DNA of 64,000 bases from Microvirga lupini. GTDB lineage: Bacteria; Pseudomonadota; Alphaproteobacteria; Rhizobiales; Beijerinckiaceae. The DNA lies in contig NZ_JACHWB010000004.1 in NCBI RefSeq assembly GCF_014191055.1, forward strand, positions 124,001 through 188,000. The letters are read 5' to 3'. Positions 8,252-17,477 of the stretch are shown in pieces. Below the pieces are notes generated by a model. It had not been told where the DNA came from. It saw nothing but the letters and a program-made list of their open reading frames with translations, and made no database searches. Within the stretch, counting starts at the first letter, position 1. Each line of letters starts with the position of its first letter. The translations under genes and the position numbers were made by a program.

Positions 8252-11200
8252 ATGGCTATCGACGTTTGGAAAGCGGAATATTGGGTTCGTGACGGTCAGC
8301 TGGATGCCGGGCAAACGTCCGTAAATAGGGCGAACGTAGCGTCTCTCGCAAATGGCGGTTATGTCGTCGGCTGGCGTGAGGGCAACACCATCAAGCTCCA
8401 GATTCACGACGGAGCCGGCAACCGGAAGGGTAGTGTCTTCTCCATCGATGCAGGCTCCACGGCCAGCCAAAGCTACTTGAACATCCAATCTGCCGGAAGC
8501 GACGGGAGCTTCGTCGTAACCTGGACGGAAAGCGATCCCCTTCCTGGTGGCGTCACGAGTTTCGACGTAAAGGCACGCGTGTTCAAGCCGAACGTGGCTG
8601 GCGAGTTTACGCCGGGCGGCATCCATATTGTCTCAGATAATGGCACGGCAGAGCAGACAGACAACGCAGCCTTGGCCACGCGGGCCAATGGCGGCTTCGT
8701 CAGCGTTACTAAGCAAGGCAATAACCTTGTCTTCGCGATGCACGATGCGAACGGTCAGAAGGTGACGAATGGAAGTTTGACCGTTGATGCTGGCGTGCAG
8801 CCAGAGGTGGCGCGCATTGGAACGGACAGGTACGTCGTTTCATATCGGGAAGGCACTGGGATCAGTTTCCGTATCATCGATACATCCAGCGGCAGTCCCG
8901 TTTTCGACGGCGGAAAGGTGAATGCCGCGAGTGGGGGCATAAGCGGAGAGGTCGTTGCCCTCCTTGATGCCAATGGAATTCCCACCGGAGAATTCACGGT
9001 CGTTAGCTACAGAACTGTGTCGCAACCGACGGGGAACTGGGAAACGATCAGCTCGACCAAATATAATGCGAATGGGGTTGCTCAGGGTGCATCCACCGAG
9101 ATTACGACGTGGGCTTATGGTAGTGAAGATATTCTGAATGTCACCGCGCTGCGTGGCGGTCGCGTCGCCGTGACATACACAGGCTCGAAGGCGGATAACG
9201 GCGGCGAAGATGAGTACGGCTTCGTCATGCTGAAGATCGTGGAGGCCAATGGATCCGTATCGGCTCCCTTTGTCCTCAGTGCCAAAGACGACCAGATTTT
9301 CCCCACGATCAGCGAAATGGCGGACGGTCGCCTCGTTGCGACATGGCAGGATCCGACACGGCCGCAGAGCGCTATCGTTTCCAAGATCGTCGATCCGCGC
9401 ATCGTCGGCGTGACGGTCAATGGTACGGAAAGTGCCGATATCTATTATGGCACGAACATCGTTGATCAAGTGGATTTCCTGAACGGCAAAGGCGGCAATG
9501 ATACTCTCTATGGCGGAGCCGGAGATGACTTCCTCAATGGCGGCGCCGGAGCGGATCGTCTCGAAGGCGGCGCTGGCTACAATTGGGCCTCCTACAGCAC
9601 TGCTGCGGTGATCGGCGCCTCAACGGGCGTGACCGTCAACCTCAATAACAAAGCCGATAACACCGGCGAGGCCATTGGTGACGAGTACATCAACATCCAT
9701 GCCCTTGAAGGATCGAATTTCGATGACAGGCTGATCGGCTACGCCACTATCGGCACAGCTCTCAATGGCGGAGGCGGTACTGACACGCTGATCGGAGGCA
9801 CGGGGAATGACGACCTCCTCGGAAGTAACGGCGACGATATCCTGATCGGCGGTGGAGGAGACGATGGCTACTTCGGAGGCGAGGGCACCGACACCGTCAG
9901 CTATGAGAATGCCAGAGCTAGCATTGCTCTCTATCTCGCCGATTGGAGCAAGAACCAGGGCGACGCCGCGGGCGATCGCTTCGATTATGGTACGCTCGAA
10001 ATCTATGTCGGCACTGCTTTCAACGACGTGATGTCTGCCTACAGCGACGCTAAGAATGATATTTTCTATGGAGGTAAAGGAGACGACATCCTCCTAGGAC
10101 GCGTCGGCAATGATAAGCTCTATGGCGAGGAGGGGGACGACACTCTGGATGGCGGCGAAGGCGGTGACACCCTCGATGGTGGAGCCGGCTTCAACTATGC
10201 GACATACGAGACACACGGTAACGGCGTCAGGGCTGATCTTTCCGGCGGGGCTGGGACGGGTCAAGCTTCTGGCGACACTTACGTTAACATCCAAGGGCTG
10301 ATCGGGTCCCGCTTCAACGACACGCTCATCGGCAGCGACGTTGAGGACGAGCTGAACATTCTGATCGGCGGCGGTGGGGCGGATCACCTCAGCGGCCTCG
10401 GTGGTTACGATATCGCCAGCTACATCACGTCGAAAGAGGGCCTGACCATCAATCTCGCGAACACAAGCGAGAGCACGGGCGACGCAAAAGGCGACACCTA
10501 TGAGGGACTCTATGCTTTCCACGGCTCGAATTTCGGCGACGTGATCTCTGGTCTCGATGTTCGTGATGAGATCTCCGGCAAGGAAGGTGCAGACCGTATC
10601 TCCGGTCTTGGGGGCGATGACTACCTTGGGGGTGATGGCGGCAACGACACGCTGATCGGCGGAGCCGGCAATGACACGCTGGTGGGCGGCGATGGCATGA
10701 ACACGGGCGTGTTCTCCGGTGCTCTTGCGGATTACACGATCACCCGTGCCGGCAATACCGTCACGGTTGCCCATAAGAACGGCACCGACACCGATACGCT
10801 GACGAATGTCCGCCTGCTTGAGTTTGCCGGCGGCGTGAAGCAGGTCATCAACGTTGCACCAACGGGGCTGTCGCTGTCGAACGCCATTATCGCCGAGAAC
10901 GCACCGTTTCGAGCGGAGGTGGGCCGGCTGGCCGCGACCGATGCCGACGGTGATGCAATCCGCTATAGTCTGGCTCCTGGCTCGAGCAGCGCTTTCATCA
11001 TCGAGGGCAACGTTCTTATGGCAACCGGGCCGCTCGACTTCGAGACGAAGCCAGTGCACGCGCTGACCATCGTGGCGAGCGATGGATACGGCGGCATGAC
11101 GAGCATCAACGTCAACGTCACCGTGACCAACTACACGGGCGAGACGACACCGTTCACGATCCGGGGTTCGTCGCGGGCGGATCTGTTGCGCGGCGAATCC

Positions 11201-11641
11201 GGCAACGACACGCTCTACGGTAGCACCGGCAACGACACGCTCTATGGCGAGGCCGGCAACGACCGGATCTTCGGCGGGACTGGCAATGACAAGCTCTACG
11301 GCGGCTCGGGCAAGGATGTGTTCGTCTTCGACACCCGTCTCAACAAGAGCAGCAATGTTGATCGGATCTACGACTTCAGGTCTTCGGACGACAGCATCTG
11401 GCTCGACAATAAATACTTCACCAAGCTCGGCTCGGGCTCGCTGTCGAAGCCGAAGAAGTTCAAGTCGGACATGTTCACCGAGGGCAAGAAGGCGCAGGAT
11501 CGGGAGGACCGGATCGTCTACGATAAGAAGACCGGTGCCTTGTACTACGACAAGGACGGCACCGGCGGCGCGGCCCAGGTGAAGATCGCCACCATCAGCA
11601 ACAAGACCAAGCTGTACTGGCACGACTTCTACGTGATCTGA
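8252..11641 (+). CDS. large RTX (hemolysin-type calcium-binding repeat) secreted protein
   Basis: Encodes 1129 residues without a Sec signal. Residues 1 to about 390 have the blade-like repeated motifs of a beta-propeller region (ANGGYVVGWREG; ANGGFVSVTKQG; ADGRLVATWQD). GGxGxDxLxG nonapeptide blocks occur near residues 410-445, 505-545, 605-648, 704-720, 775-815 and 979-1023, and a cadherin-like domain lies at about 868-962 (ATDADGDAIRYSL). The last 100 residues (YDFRSSDDSIWLD, then a Lys/Asp-rich tail ending WHDFYVI) look like a type I secretion C-terminal signal. It is probably an exported calcium-stabilised surface or matrix protein. No HlyB/HlyD/TolC-type exporter is in the window. Confidence 0.9.
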   Translation: MAIDVWKAEYWVRDGQLDAGQTSVNRANVASLANGGYVVGWREGNTIKLQIHDGAGNRKGSVFSIDAGSTASQSYLNIQSAGSDGSFVVTWTESDPLPGGVTSFDVKARVFKPNVAGEFTPGGIHIVSDNGTAEQTDNAALATRANGGFVSVTKQGNNLVFAMHDANGQKVTNGSLTVDAGVQPEVARIGTDRYVVSYREGTGISFRIIDTSSGSPVFDGGKVNAASGGISGEVVALLDANGIPTGEFTVVSYRTVSQPTGNWETISSTKYNANGVAQGASTEITTWAYGSEDILNVTALRGGRVAVTYTGSKADNGGEDEYGFVMLKIVEANGSVSAPFVLSAKDDQIFPTISEMADGRLVATWQDPTRPQSAIVSKIVDPRIVGVTVNGTESADIYYGTNIVDQVDFLNGKGGNDTLYGGAGDDFLNGGAGADRLEGGAGYNWASYSTAAVIGASTGVTVNLNNKADNTGEAIGDEYINIHALEGSNFDDRLIGYATIGTALNGGGGTDTLIGGTGNDDLLGSNGDDILIGGGGDDGYFGGEGTDTVSYENARASIALYLADWSKNQGDAAGDRFDYGTLEIYVGTAFNDVMSAYSDAKNDIFYGGKGDDILLGRVGNDKLYGEEGDDTLDGGEGGDTLDGGAGFNYATYETHGNGVRADLSGGAGTGQASGDTYVNIQGLIGSRFNDTLIGSDVEDELNILIGGGGADHLSGLGGYDIASYITSKEGLTINLANTSESTGDAKGDTYEGLYAFHGSNFGDVISGLDVRDEISGKEGADRISGLGGDDYLGGDGGNDTLIGGAGNDTLVGGDGMNTGVFSGALADYTITRAGNTVTVAHKNGTDTDTLTNVRLLEFAGGVKQVINVAPTGLSLSNAIIAENAPFRAEVGRLAATDADGDAIRYSLAPGSSSAFIIEGNVLMATGPLDFETKPVHALTIVASDGYGGMTSINVNVTVTNYTGETTPFTIRGSSRADLLRGESGNDTLYGSTGNDTLYGEAGNDRIFGGTGNDKLYGGSGKDVFVFDTRLNKSSNVDRIYDFRSSDDSIWLDNKYFTKLGSGSLSKPKKFKSDMFTEGKKAQDREDRIVYDKKTGALYYDKDGTGGAAQVKIATISNKTKLYWHDFYVI

Positions 11642-11669
11642 TCGAACAAGCAGAAGCTTGAACCGGAAG

Positions 11670-11702
11670 GTGCCGCCCGGCGAAAGCCGTGGCGGCACTT
11701 TT
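11670..11702 (+). terminator. strong rho-independent terminator of the RTX gene
   Basis: GTGCCGCC (11670-11677) pairs with GGCGGCAC (11691-11698), stacked on an inner CGGC-GAAA-GCCG hairpin with one unpaired T, and is followed by a T run at 11699-11702. It lies 28 bases after the RTX stop and also separates it from the convergent ROK gene. Confidence 0.85.
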
Positions 11703-11717
11703 CCTTGCGTGAAATCC

Positions 11718-12926
11718 CTAAGCCGCCTTCAATCGCGCGAGGTCGAGGTCGAGCTCGCGCAGGGCCTGCATCACCACGCCTTCCGTCAGCAGATCCATGG
11801 AGGATTCCACCACGTGGATGGTGGCAAGTGCGCGCAGTTCCGGAATGGTCTGGGATTCGAGCGCGGCCTCGAAGGAGGGGCGCAGCAGGTCCATGGCCCG
11901 GGTGCCCGGGCCGCAGAGCACGATGTGGTCGGGCTCCAGCGTCTGGATCAGGATGCCGACCGCATCGCCCAAAACCTCGCCGGCCGCGTGGAACAGGTTG
12001 AGCAGGGCGGGGTTGCCCGCTCTCGCCTGATCCACGATGGCTCCCATGGCTTCCTCGCCCGGCAGCAGCAGGGTCGGAGCGGGGCGGTGATCGATGAGCT
12101 GCGCGTCCCGGTGCAGGGCGTAATCGGCGAGATAGGCCTCGATGCAGCCGCGCCCGCCGCAGCGGCATTGCGGCCCGCTGCGGCGCAGGCGAACATGGCC
12201 GAACTCGGAGCCGCCGAAACGCGCCCCGCGGTACAGTTCGCCCTGGATGAGAAAGCCGAGGCCCACGCCATCGCCCACCATCAGGCAGGCGGTGCGGCCC
12301 GAGCGCAGATCGGCGTTGCGCTGCGCGATGGCGAAGGCCATGGCGCTGGCGTCGTTCTCCATGAGCACGGGTTTGCCGAGGCGCTGGCCGAGGCCCGAGG
12401 CCAGCGGCAGGTCGCGGGTGCCGAGCACCGGGCTCCAGGCCACGATGCCGTCGCGGGTGTCCACATAGCCCTGGCAGGCAAGACCCACCGCCTTCACGTC
12501 CCGTGCGCCGCTCTCCTCGGCGAAGGTCGCGACGGTCCGGGCCAGCACGTCCATCAGCTCCTCGGCCCCGAGATTGCGCAGGGGCCGCTCCACATGGCGG
12601 CTCGCCCGGGTGCGTCCGGCGCTGTCCACGAGCCGCAGTTCGATGCGGTTGAAGCCGGTCCAGACGCCGACGACGGAACCCAGGGTGTCGGCGAAATAGA
12701 GGCGGGTCTTGGGCCGGCCCCGGAGGAGGCCTGGGCTCTGGTCCGGGCTTTCTTCCGCCACCAGGACACCCTCGTCGAGCAGGCCTGCGGCAAGTTCGGA
12801 GACGCTGGCCGGGCTCATGCCGAGATGCTGGCCGATCTCCACCCTGGCCATGGGGCCTTCGCGGCGCAGAGCATCGAGCAGACGCCGACGGGCAGTTTCA
12901 CGAGGAGAAAGGGGCAGCGGGGTCAT
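11718..12926 (-). CDS. ROK family transcriptional regulator of the xylose operon (XylR-like)
   Basis: Encodes 402 residues. The N terminus is a winged helix-turn-helix (about residues 8-60: ARVEIGQHLGMSPASVSELA). The remainder is a ROK sugar-kinase-like domain, with the glycine-rich GVGLGFLIQGELYRG, the EFGHVRL histidine and the zinc site CRCGGRGCIEAYL (about residue 255). ROK repressors bind sugars in the kinase fold and release operator DNA. It is divergent from xylF, and a 26-base dyad just upstream of its own start is the likely operator. Role as the xylose regulator is inferred from context; regulation by another sugar cannot be excluded. Confidence 0.88.
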   Translation of the reverse strand: MTPLPLSPRETARRRLLDALRREGPMARVEIGQHLGMSPASVSELAAGLLDEGVLVAEESPDQSPGLLRGRPKTRLYFADTLGSVVGVWTGFNRIELRLVDSAGRTRASRHVERPLRNLGAEELMDVLARTVATFAEESGARDVKAVGLACQGYVDTRDGIVAWSPVLGTRDLPLASGLGQRLGKPVLMENDASAMAFAIAQRNADLRSGRTACLMVGDGVGLGFLIQGELYRGARFGGSEFGHVRLRRSGPQCRCGGRGCIEAYLADYALHRDAQLIDHRPAPTLLLPGEEAMGAIVDQARAGNPALLNLFHAAGEVLGDAVGILIQTLEPDHIVLCGPGTRAMDLLRPSFEAALESQTIPELRALATIHVVESSMDLLTEGVVMQALRELDLDLARLKAA

Positions 12927-12939
12927 GGCGCACTTTATT

Positions 12940-12965
12940 CACAGTTTGAATAAATCAAAACTGTG
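12940..12965. promoter_or_regulatory. dyad operator between the ROK regulator and xylF
   Basis: CACAGTTT at 12940-12947 and AAACTGTG at 12958-12965 form a perfect eight-base inverted repeat with a ten-base AT-rich centre. The AGTTT/AAACT core resembles operators of known ROK regulators of xylose genes. It lies 14 bases upstream of the regulator start, so autoregulation is likely. Confidence 0.6.
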
Positions 12966-13003
12966 AGCTGCGGGTATCAGACAAAAATATTAGTGGGAAG
13001 GCG

Positions 13004-13030
13004 CTTGAAGGCAGCGAAGCCTCGTATAAT
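13004..13030 (+). promoter_or_regulatory. candidate promoter of the xyl operon
   Basis: A perfect TATAAT lies at 13025-13030, about 120 bases before xylF. The best upstream partner is CTTGAA at 13004-13009 with a short 15-base spacer, so the -35 assignment is weak. The dyad at 12940-12965 lies just upstream. Confidence 0.35.
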
Positions 13031-13149
13031 TATTTCCGCGCTCGAACAATAACGCATGGCAGGTTGAGCCACGTCCGTCGGTCCCGTGGGGCCGACAGCT
13101 GCCATGAGCGCGGCGGTTTCCAGAGAAGCGCCGCCCAGGAGGAACACCG

Positions 13150-14196
13150 ATGCTTTCGAAGAAACACGCTTTCATTTCGCTTGCCGCTCTGGCCCTGTCC
13201 GCTGGCGCCGCCTTCGCTCAGGGCAAGGGCCCGGTGGTCGGCGTCAGCTGGTCGAACTTCCAGGAAGAGCGCTGGAAGACCGATGAGGCCGCCATCAAGG
13301 CCGCGGTCGAGAAGGCTGGCGGCACCTATGTGTCGGCCGATGCCCAGTCGTCGCCCGCCAAGCAGCTCACCGACATCGAGAGCCTCATTTCCCGCGGGGC
13401 CAAGGCACTGATCGTGCTGGCGCAGGATGCGGACGCTGTCCGCCCCGCCGTCGAGAAGGCCGTGGCCGAAGGCATCGCGGTCGTGGGCTATGACCGTCTC
13501 ATCGAGATCCCGCAGGCCTTCTATCTCACCTTCGACAACGTCGAGGTCGGCCGTCTGCAGGCCCGCGAGGTGCTGAAGGTGAAGCCCGAGGGCAACTACG
13601 CCTTCATCAAGGGCTCGGGCTCGGATCCGAACGCCAACTTCCTGTTCCAGGGCTCGATGGAAGTGCTGAAGGCCGGGATCGATTCCGGCAAGATCAAGAA
13701 CGTGGGCGAGGCCTACACGGATGGCTGGCTCCCGGCCAATGCGCAGCGGAACATGGAGCAGTTTCTCACCAAGAACAACAACAAGATCGACGCCGTGATC
13801 GCCGCCAATGACGGCACCGCCGGCGGCGCCATCGCGGCCCTCGCTGCGCAAGGCTTGGCCGGCTCCGTGCCAGTCTCGGGGCAGGACGCCGACAAGGCGG
13901 CGCTCAACCGCGTGGCGCTCGGTACCCAGACCGTGACGGTGTTCAAGGATGCCCGTGAACTCGGCCGCAATGCGGCGGAGATCGCCCTGCAGCTCGCCGG
14001 CGGCAAGAAGCTCACCGAGATCCAGGGTGCGAAGTCCTGGAACCTCGGCCCGAAGAAGCAGAACATGACGGCCCTCTTCCTCACCCCGGTGGCGATCACG
14101 AAGGACAACCTCAACGTTGTCATCGATGCCGGCTGGGCCTCGAAGGACGTGGTCTGCCAGGGCGTGAAGGCCGGCACGGTGAAGGCCTGTAACTAA
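13150..14196 (+). CDS. xylF: D-xylose ABC transporter, periplasmic substrate-binding protein
   Basis: Encodes 348 residues. Residues 1-22 are a Sec signal peptide ending AAFA before QGKGP. The mature protein is a type I periplasmic binding protein of the ribose/xylose class: [17 protein letters not shown] near the N terminus, the hinge region [16 protein letters not shown] and the sugar-site region [13 protein letters not shown]. These match XylF closely, including the conserved VGYDRLI. It captures xylose in the periplasm for XylHG. The ribosome site is GGAGGA at 13137-13142. It is first in a plus-strand operon followed by a palindromic repeat, which may favour high expression of the binding protein over the permease. 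Confidence 0.95.
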   Translation: MLSKKHAFISLAALALSAGAAFAQGKGPVVGVSWSNFQEERWKTDEAAIKAAVEKAGGTYVSADAQSSPAKQLTDIESLISRGAKALIVLAQDADAVRPAVEKAVAEGIAVVGYDRLIEIPQAFYLTFDNVEVGRLQAREVLKVKPEGNYAFIKGSGSDPNANFLFQGSMEVLKAGIDSGKIKNVGEAYTDGWLPANAQRNMEQFLTKNNNKIDAVIAANDGTAGGAIAALAAQGLAGSVPVSGQDADKAALNRVALGTQTVTVFKDARELGRNAAEIALQLAGGKKLTEIQGAKSWNLGPKKQNMTALFLTPVAITKDNLNVVIDAGWASKDVVCQGVKAGTVKACN

Positions 14197-14206
14197 CTCC
14201 AGCACT

Positions 14207-14344
14207 GTCATTCCGGGGCGCGCTACTGGCGCGAGCCCGGAATCCATAAACACGACGATCAAGAGGAGGCACTCAGCGTTGCGCCTCTTTCTGCAACGTC
14301 AGAGGCTATGGATTCCGGGCTCCGCTGCGCGGCCCCGGAATGAC
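14207..14344. repeat. nested palindromic intergenic element, copy A
   Basis: Outer arms GTCATTCCGGGGC (14207-14219) and GCCCCGGAATGAC (14332-14344) are perfect complements. Inner arms GCCCGGAATCCATA (14235-14248) and TATGGATTCCGGGC (14307-14320) are also perfect. The whole 138-base unit would fold into a long hairpin in the xylF-xylH gap. Three related elements occur at 16466-16567, 17370-17468 and 51041-51139. Confidence 0.85.
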
Positions 14345-14368
14345 GCTTTTGCAAAACGAGCTATTCCG

Positions 14369-15667
14369 ATGACCGCACCCGTTGCCAGTACCGCCCCGCC
14401 GCCGAGCGCAGCGTCCGGCTCATTCCTGTCGAAACTCGAGATCGATGCCCGCATGCTCGGCATGCTGGCGGCGCTCGCCGTCATCTGGATCGGGTTCGAT
14501 CTTCTCTCGGGCGGTGTTTTCCTCACCCCGCGCAATCTCTGGAACCTGTCGGTGCAGACCGCCTCCGTGGCGATCATGGCCACCGGCATGGTGCTCGTGA
14601 TCGTCACACGCAATATAGACCTGTCGGTGGGCGCAATCCTCGGCGTGACCGGCATGATCATCGGCGTCGCCCAGGTGCAGTGGCTGCCGGCCTATCTCGG
14701 GCTCGAGCATTGGCTGACGGCGCCGCTCGCGGTGGTGCTGGCCATGGTGATCGGAGGATCCATCGGTCTCTTCCAGGGCTGGCTCATCGCTTACCTGGGC
14801 ATACCCTCGTTCATCGTCACGCTGGGCGGGCTGCTGGTGTGGCGCGGTGCGGCCTGGTGGGTCACAACCGGCCAGACCGTTGCGCCCATGGACACCCGCT
14901 TCAAGGCGTTCGGCGGCGGCGTGGAAGGGGCGCTCGGCGCCACCACCACCTGGGTCATCGCGGCCGTCGCCTGCGGGTTGATCATCATAGCGCTCGGCTT
15001 CTCGCGCCGCCGCCGCCTGCGCTTCGGCTTTCCCGTTCGTCCGGGCTGGGCCGACGCGGTGATCGCGGCGTTGGCCTGCGGCATCGTGCTTGCGGCGGCT
15101 ACCATCGCCAATGCCTATCCGCTGCCCGCCGGCACCGCGCGCCGCTGGGCGGAGGCCAACGGACTCACTTGGCCCGAAGGCGGGTTGTTCATCCCGCATG
15201 GCGTCGCGCTGCCGGTGCTGATCGCCATCCTGGTCGGGTTGGTGATGACCTTCATCGCCACGCGCCGGCGCTTCGGCCGTTACGTCTTCGCCATCGGCGG
15301 CAATCCGGAGGCGGCGGAACTGTCGGGCATCAACACCCGCTGGACGCTCATGAAGGTGTTCGGCCTGATGGGCCTGCTCTGCGGCATCTCCGCCTGCATC
15401 TCGACCGCGCGTCTCAACGCCGCGACAAATGCGGCCGGCACCCTCGACGAGCTCTACGTCATCGCCTCGGCGGTCATCGGCGGCACGTCGCTGGCCGGTG
15501 GTGTCGGCACCATCGCGGGTGCGATGCTCGGCGCCCTTGTCATGCAGTCGCTGCAATCGGGCATGGTGCTGCTCGGCGTCGACACGCCGCTGCAGAATAT
15601 CGTCGTCGGCGCGGTGCTCGTGCTGGCGGTGTGGGTCGACAGCCTCTATCGCCGCCGCATCAAGTAA
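14369..15667 (+). CDS. xylH: D-xylose ABC transporter permease
   Basis: Encodes 432 residues from the ATG at 14369 (MTAPVAST); an upstream TTG-type frame extends into the palindromic element and would add unlikely residues. It has about ten hydrophobic segments and the CUT2 permease hallmarks [20 protein letters not shown] near residue 80 and [15 protein letters not shown] near 310, followed by [18 protein letters not shown]. It forms the membrane channel for xylose uptake with XylF and XylG. It is slightly longer than the 393-residue E. coli XylH, from an extra hydrophobic/charged loop around residues 190-260. xylG starts 11 bases downstream. Confidence 0.95.
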   Translation: MTAPVASTAPPPSAASGSFLSKLEIDARMLGMLAALAVIWIGFDLLSGGVFLTPRNLWNLSVQTASVAIMATGMVLVIVTRNIDLSVGAILGVTGMIIGVAQVQWLPAYLGLEHWLTAPLAVVLAMVIGGSIGLFQGWLIAYLGIPSFIVTLGGLLVWRGAAWWVTTGQTVAPMDTRFKAFGGGVEGALGATTTWVIAAVACGLIIIALGFSRRRRLRFGFPVRPGWADAVIAALACGIVLAAATIANAYPLPAGTARRWAEANGLTWPEGGLFIPHGVALPVLIAILVGLVMTFIATRRRFGRYVFAIGGNPEAAELSGINTRWTLMKVFGLMGLLCGISACISTARLNAATNAAGTLDELYVIASAVIGGTSLAGGVGTIAGAMLGALVMQSLQSGMVLLGVDTPLQNIVVGAVLVLAVWVDSLYRRRIK

Positions 15668-15678
15668 GGAGAGGCAAC

Positions 15679-16458
15679 ATGCCAACGAACGGAACGACGC
15701 CTCTCGTCGAAATGCGCAACATCTCCATCGCCTTCGGCGGCATCAAGGCCGTGGACGGCGTATCGGTCGATCTCCGCCCCGGCGAGGTGGTGGGCCTGCT
15801 CGGCCATAACGGCGCCGGCAAGTCGACGCTGATCAAGATCCTGTCCGGCGCCTACAAGCCGGATGCGGGCGAGATCTACGTGAATGGCGAACACGCCGAC
15901 ATTGCAACGCCGCGCGATGCCAAGCGCTATGGCATCGAGACGATCTATCAGACGCTCGCGCTCGCCGACAACATCGATGCCGCCGGCAACATCTTCCTCG
16001 GCCGCGAGGTTCTCACCCCCTACGGCACCCTCGACGATGCGACCATGGAGGCCGAGACCCGCAAGGTCATGGCGCGGCTCAACCCTCATTTCCGCCGCTT
16101 CAAGGAGCCCGTGAAGGCGCTCTCCGGCGGTCAGCGGCAATCGGTGGCGATCGCGCGCGCCATCTACTTCAACGCCCGCGTGCTCATCATGGACGAGCCC
16201 ACCGCAGCGCTTGGCCCCGCCGAGACGCAGCAGGTAGCCGATCTCGTGCTCCAGCTGAAGAAGGAGGGCATCGGCATCTTCCTCATCAGTCACGACATCC
16301 ACGACGTGTTCGGCCTCGCCGACCGGGTGAGCGTGATGAAGAACGGCAAGCTTGTCGGATCGGCCAACGTGCAGGACGTGACGCAGGATGAAGTGCTCGG
16401 CATGATCATCTTGGGAAAATGCCCACCCGGAGCAATACCGGGGCCGGGCGCCAGCTAA
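15679..16458 (+). CDS. xylG: D-xylose ABC transporter ATP-binding protein (single-domain type)
   Basis: Encodes 259 residues with one complete nucleotide-binding domain: Walker [10 protein letters not shown], signature [13 protein letters not shown], Walker [13 protein letters not shown] and switch His in FLISHDIH. The family type in enterobacteria carries two such domains in about 510 residues, so here the ATPase must work as a homodimer. AAGGAGAGG at 15665-15673 is a strong ribosome site. The last 14 residues ([14 protein letters not shown]) are low-complexity and lie immediately before a palindromic element, suggesting the original 3' end was modified by that insertion (inference). Confidence 0.94.
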   Translation: MPTNGTTPLVEMRNISIAFGGIKAVDGVSVDLRPGEVVGLLGHNGAGKSTLIKILSGAYKPDAGEIYVNGEHADIATPRDAKRYGIETIYQTLALADNIDAAGNIFLGREVLTPYGTLDDATMEAETRKVMARLNPHFRRFKEPVKALSGGQRQSVAIARAIYFNARVLIMDEPTAALGPAETQQVADLVLQLKKEGIGIFLISHDIHDVFGLADRVSVMKNGKLVGSANVQDVTQDEVLGMIILGKCPPGAIPGPGAS

Positions 16459-16465
16459 AAGTGGT

Positions 16466-16567
16466 GTCATCCCGGGGCCGCGAAGCAGAACCCGGGATCG
16501 CATGACGAGTATGGCGCCTCATTCTGCTCGCGATCCCGGATCGTCGCTCCGCTCCGGCCGGGATGAC
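16466..16567. repeat. nested palindromic intergenic element, copy B
   Basis: Outer arms GTCATCCCGG (16466-16475) and CCGGGATGAC (16558-16567) and inner arms CCGGGATCGC (16492-16501) and GCGATCCCGG (16530-16539) are perfect. It fills the gap between xylG and xylB and belongs to the same family as copies A, C and D. Confidence 0.85.
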
Positions 16568-16599
16568 GAATTTTTCTTTTGAAGCATGTGAGACAATTC

Positions 16600-17352
16600 A
16601 TGACCCAGACGATTTACGGTTCCCTGAAAGGCAAGGCTGTTCTCATCACAGGCGGCGCGAGCGGCATCGGCGAGAGCATCGCGCGGTCCTTCCATGCTCA
16701 AGGGAGCAAGGTCGCCATCCTCGACTACAATGCCGAGGCGGGGCAGGCTCTGGCAAAGGAACTCGGTGATCGCGTGCATTTCGAGCACAGCGACGTGCGT
16801 GACATTCCAGCCTTCCAGGCGGCTATCCGGCGCGCGAGCGATGCCATCGGGCCGATCACGATCCTCGTCAATAACGCGGCCCGCGACGACCGCCACACCA
16901 TCGATCAGGTGACGCCGGAATACTGGCGTGAGCGCTTCGCCACCAATCTCGACCACCAGTTCTTCGCGGCGCAGGCCGTGCTGCCGGACATGGAGAAGGC
17001 AGGCGGCGGCTCGATCATCAACATGGGCTCGACGAGCTACATGGTGAGTGACGACTCGTTTGCGGCCTACAAGACCGCAAAATCAGCAGCTGTCGGTTTG
17101 ACCCGTGCACTGGCGCGGGAGCTTGGGCCGAAGAACATCCGCGTCAACTGCCTGGTCCCCGGCTGGATCATGACCCAGCGCCAGATCGATCTCTGGCTCA
17201 CGCCTGAAGGCGAGCAGGAACTGCTCAAGCGCCAATGCGTGAAGCGCAAGCTCGTCCCCCAGGACATTGCCAACTTCACGCTGTTCCTCGGCTCCGACGA
17301 TTCCAGTGCCATGTCGGCGCAGACCTATCTGGTGGACGGCGGCTGGGTTTAA
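16600..17352 (+). CDS. xylB: D-xylose 1-dehydrogenase (NAD-dependent SDR), Caulobacter XylB type
   Basis: Encodes 250 residues. The SDR cofactor motif is TGGASGIG (17-24), with NNAARDDRH following, and the catalytic pair is Y157/K161 (YKTAK) after MGSTSY. From memory the sequence parallels Caulobacter XylB along its length: IYGSLKGK start, DDRH after the NNA motif, and RQCVKRKLVPQDIANFTLFL near the end. That enzyme oxidises D-xylose to xylonolactone in the non-phosphorylating Weimberg/Dahms routes. The ATG at 16600 aligns with the Caulobacter start; a TTG at 16579 would add seven residues. Its place directly after xylFHG supports the role. No xylonolactonase or dehydratase gene is in the window. 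Confidence 0.85.
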   Translation: MTQTIYGSLKGKAVLITGGASGIGESIARSFHAQGSKVAILDYNAEAGQALAKELGDRVHFEHSDVRDIPAFQAAIRRASDAIGPITILVNNAARDDRHTIDQVTPEYWRERFATNLDHQFFAAQAVLPDMEKAGGGSIINMGSTSYMVSDDSFAAYKTAKSAAVGLTRALARELGPKNIRVNCLVPGWIMTQRQIDLWLTPEGEQELLKRQCVKRKLVPQDIANFTLFLGSDDSSAMSAQTYLVDGGWV

Positions 17353-17369
17353 TCTCAGACCCATAATGC

Positions 17370-17468
17370 GTCATCCCGGACTGCGTAAGCCGATCTGGGG
17401 TCGCGATCAGATTAAGGCGCTAATCTTGTCAAATGATCCCGGGTTCTGCTGCGCAGCCCCGGGATGAC
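17370..17468. repeat. nested palindromic intergenic element, copy C
   Basis: Outer arms GTCATCCCGG (17370-17379) and CCGGGATGAC (17459-17468) are identical to copy B. The centre differs: AGATTA (17409-17414) pairs with TAATCT (17421-17426). It sits between the convergent xylB and ampG genes and may serve as a terminator. Confidence 0.85.
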
Positions 17469-17477
17469 TGCTTGACC

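Noticed and set aside
10094-11698. 534-residue frame antisense to the RTX gene
   Set aside because: Its composition mirrors the GGxGxD repeats read backwards, and it has no recognisable domain or ribosome site.
14680-16458. 592-residue frame running through xylH into xylG
   Set aside because: The first two thirds are an out-of-frame reading of xylH (Arg/His/Gly-rich); only the part from 15679, with its own ribosome site, is xylG.
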